From NCBI GenBank assembly GCA_028872975.1, contig JAGWNV010000040.1, positions 1-14,062 on the forward strand: DNA of 14,062 nucleotides, given 5' to 3'. Under the pieces are notes generated by a model. It worked only from the letters and a program-made list of their open reading frames with translations, searched no databases and was not told the origin of the DNA. Shown one piece after another: positions 12,804 to 14,062 of the stretch; within the stretch, counting starts at the first letter, position 1; every line of letters begins with the position of its first letter. Source of the DNA: Acidobacteriota bacterium. Lineage in GTDB: Bacteria; Actinomycetota; Acidimicrobiia; Acidimicrobiales; UBA8190. Both the position numbers and the translations under genes were made by a program.

Positions 12804-12830
12804 ATGATCCCGCCCCGTCGGCGCCGATGA
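12804..12830 (+). CDS. Possible leaderless mini-ORF (MIPPRRRR) ahead of the ABC ATPase
   Basis: Eight sense codons encode MIPPRRRR and end in TGA, which overlaps the ATG of the ATPase frame as ATGA (12827-12830). Four different arginine codons (CGT CGG CGC CGA) follow one another directly before the stop. The ATG sits six bases after a TANNNT element. If translated, the peptide could couple or control translation of the transporter. This rests on pattern only; no homology can be judged at this length. Confidence 0.3.
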   Translation: MIPPRRRR

Positions 12831-13816
12831 GCGTGGTGACGTCCCTCGATCTCCCCGGGAGCCGGTCCGGACCCGGCGACTGGGCCGTCGAGACCCACGG
12901 GCTGACCAAGCGCTTCGGTGAGAACGTCGCCGTCGACGACGTCGAACTGCTCGTGCCCCGGGGGTGCGCGTTCGGCTACCTGGGTCCCAACGGTGCCGGC
13001 AAGACGACCCTCATCCGGGTGCTGTTGGGTCTGACCCGCGCCGACGCCGGGACGATGCTCCTGCTCGGACAGCAGGTGCCCCGCCATCGCGACAAGGCCC
13101 TGGCTCGCGTCGGGGCGATCGTCGACGAGCCGAGGTTCCACGGGCACCTGACGGGCCGGCAGAACCTCCAGATCCTCGCCGCCGCCCGGGAGCACGAGGC
13201 CCGAGATCGCATCGAGCCCGCTCTCGAGCGCGTGGGTATCGCCCACCGCGCCGACGACAAGGTCGCCAAGTACTCGATGGGGATGCGCCAACGTCTCGGC
13301 GTGGCAGCCTGCCTGCTGGGAGACCCTCAGCTCCTGATACTCGACGAGCCCATGAACGGGCTCGACCCCGCAGGAATGCAGGACATGCGCGAGATGATCC
13401 TGGCCCTCGTCGCCGAAGGGCGAACCGTCGTGTTGTCGTCCCATCTGCTCGACGAGGTCGAGCGCACCTGTGACGCCGTGGCCATCGTCGACCGTGGCCG
13501 CGTCATCCGCCAGGGACCCATCTCCGACCTGCTGGCCGGCACCGCGCTCGGGCTCGAGGTCGAGTGCTCCGAACCCGATCGCGCCATGACCCTCGTCGGC
13601 GCCGCCGCCATCGCGGCGGCCGACGGAGCGGCGATGACCGCCGGGCCCACGGGGCTCCACCTCACCCTGCCCGCCGGCACGGGCCGTGACGTCGTCGCCG
13701 AGGTCAACCGCCTGCTCGTCGAAGGCGGGATCTCGGTGTACCGGCTCCAGATCGTCCACGCCTCGCTCGAGTCCTGGTTCCTGCAGGTCACGACCCGCCT
13801 CGGGGAGTCCCGATGA
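12827..13816 (+). CDS. ABC exporter ATP-binding protein
   Basis: This is the ATPase subunit of an ABC transporter of the drug/lantibiotic export type (DrrA/BcrA-like). From the ATG at 12827 it has 329 residues. It shows the Walker A motif GPNGAGKT (53-60), a VGAIVDEPRFHGHLTG segment (95-110) with Asp-Glu in place of the Q-loop Gln, as usual in BcrA-like proteins, the signature YSMGMRQRLG (149-158), Walker B LLILDEP (169-175), a D-loop NGLD, and the switch His206 in LSSHLLDEVE. A C-terminal domain (about 235-329) follows. Start choice is open: an in-frame GTG at 12782 would add 15 residues, but neither start has a clear ribosome site, and the ATG overlaps a mini-ORF stop (ATGA). The stop overlaps the permease start, also as ATGA. 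The substrate is unknown. Confidence 0.92.
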   Translation: MSVVTSLDLPGSRSGPGDWAVETHGLTKRFGENVAVDDVELLVPRGCAFGYLGPNGAGKTTLIRVLLGLTRADAGTMLLLGQQVPRHRDKALARVGAIVDEPRFHGHLTGRQNLQILAAAREHEARDRIEPALERVGIAHRADDKVAKYSMGMRQRLGVAACLLGDPQLLILDEPMNGLDPAGMQDMREMILALVAEGRTVVLSSHLLDEVERTCDAVAIVDRGRVIRQGPISDLLAGTALGLEVECSEPDRAMTLVGAAAIAAADGAAMTAGPTGLHLTLPAGTGRDVVAEVNRLLVEGGISVYRLQIVHASLESWFLQVTTRLGESR

Positions 13817-14062
13817 CCCTGGCGCCCGGGATCAGCCCCCCGGCGCCAGGCCCGGCCACGACGGCCGGTTCCGACCACCGGGGATCATGGCGCCCCTCGG
13901 CGGCGATGATCTCGAGCCGCAACATGGAACTGCGCAAGCGACGTGGCCTCATGATCGCCCTCATCGTGGTGACCGTGGGCATCCCGACGCTGTTCCTGGC
14001 CGTCCGGTTGCTGCTCCACGCAGTGTCGCCCCGCACCTACGGTCCCGCTGGTGGTTACGACA
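13813..14062 (+). CDS. ABC transporter membrane subunit, N-terminal part (runs off right edge)
   Basis: The frame opens with an ATG overlapping the ATPase stop (ATGA) and is uninterrupted to the window end, giving 83 residues. After a Pro/Gly/Ala-rich cytoplasmic start comes SSRNMELRKRRGL (34-46), typical of the segment just before the first helix in ABC-2 type permeases. A hydrophobic helix follows (MIALIVVTVGIPTLFLAVRL, 47-66). HAVSPRTYGPAGGYD would begin an extracytoplasmic loop. It is most likely the ABC-2 type partner of the ATPase just upstream. Too little is present to name the family or substrate. Confidence 0.8.
   Translation, partial: MTLAPGISPPAPGPATTAGSDHRGSWRPSAAMISSRNMELRKRRGLMIALIVVTVGIPTLFLAVRLLLHAVSPRTYGPAGGYD

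Noticed and set aside
12621..12830. A 69-codon plus-strand gene ending at the ATPase start
   Set aside because: Composition and lack of a ribosome site suggest a chance frame. Only its last nine codons, after the TANNNT element, are kept as a possible mini-ORF.

Overview
The window is very GC-rich, uses many GTG starts, and has long artefactual open frames on both strands, as expected of a high-GC actinobacterium. Three things support Actinomycetota: the order metalloprotease-tilS-hpt-folE-folP-folB-folK-panC-panD-nadB, which resembles the hpt/fol/pan neighbourhood of Mycobacterium; a SigR/RsrA-type sigma and redox anti-sigma pair; and a WS/DGAT acyltransferase. An Acidimicrobiia-like lineage is my best guess, but it is inference and not shown by the sequence alone.

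Region 1 (1-7744, minus strand) is a tightly packed cofactor and housekeeping operon. In transcription order it holds a zinc metalloprotease (DUF2342 type), tilS, hpt, folE, folP, a dual-specificity-phosphatase-like protein that lacks its catalytic cysteine, folB, folK, a fused DUF2520 (candidate ketopantoate reductase)-PanC protein, panD, and the beginning of nadB, which runs off the left edge. Gaps are at most 53 bases. Two junctions are GTGA stop/start overlaps (folP/phosphatase-like and phosphatase-like/folB). The products make folate (GTP to dihydropteroate), pantothenate (beta-alanine and pantoate to pantothenate) and quinolinate/NAD, beside purine salvage and tRNA-Ile lysidine modification.

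Region 2 (7825-9112, minus strand) holds a SigR-like sigma factor, its RsrA-like zinc anti-sigma factor, and a small Cys/His protein with an excellent ribosome site. A divergent plus-strand gene (9216-9737) encodes a membrane-anchored protein with one IPT/TIG domain.

Region 3 (9724-12576, minus strand) is a lipid module: a WS/DGAT-type acyltransferase whose end overlaps the start of a patatin-like lipase, preceded by a small zinc-ribbon protein. The lipase and TIG genes converge and overlap by 14 bases at their 3' ends.

Region 4 (12577-14062) is a divergent regulatory region of about 200 bases with several inverted repeats. It is followed on the plus strand by an ABC exporter ATPase and the start of its membrane partner (ATGA overlap), cut by the right edge. 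Just upstream of the ATPase is a possible leaderless nine-codon mini-ORF (MIPPRRRR) whose stop overlaps a candidate ATPase start.

No stretch longer than about 300 bases lacks a gene. The 8041-8243 gap, between the small Cys/His gene and the anti-sigma gene, shows no convincing coding sequence. I saw no tRNA, rRNA, insertion sequence or CRISPR array. The observations most worth following are the cysteine-less phosphatase inside the folate operon, the DUF2520-PanC fusion, and the ABC transporter control region.
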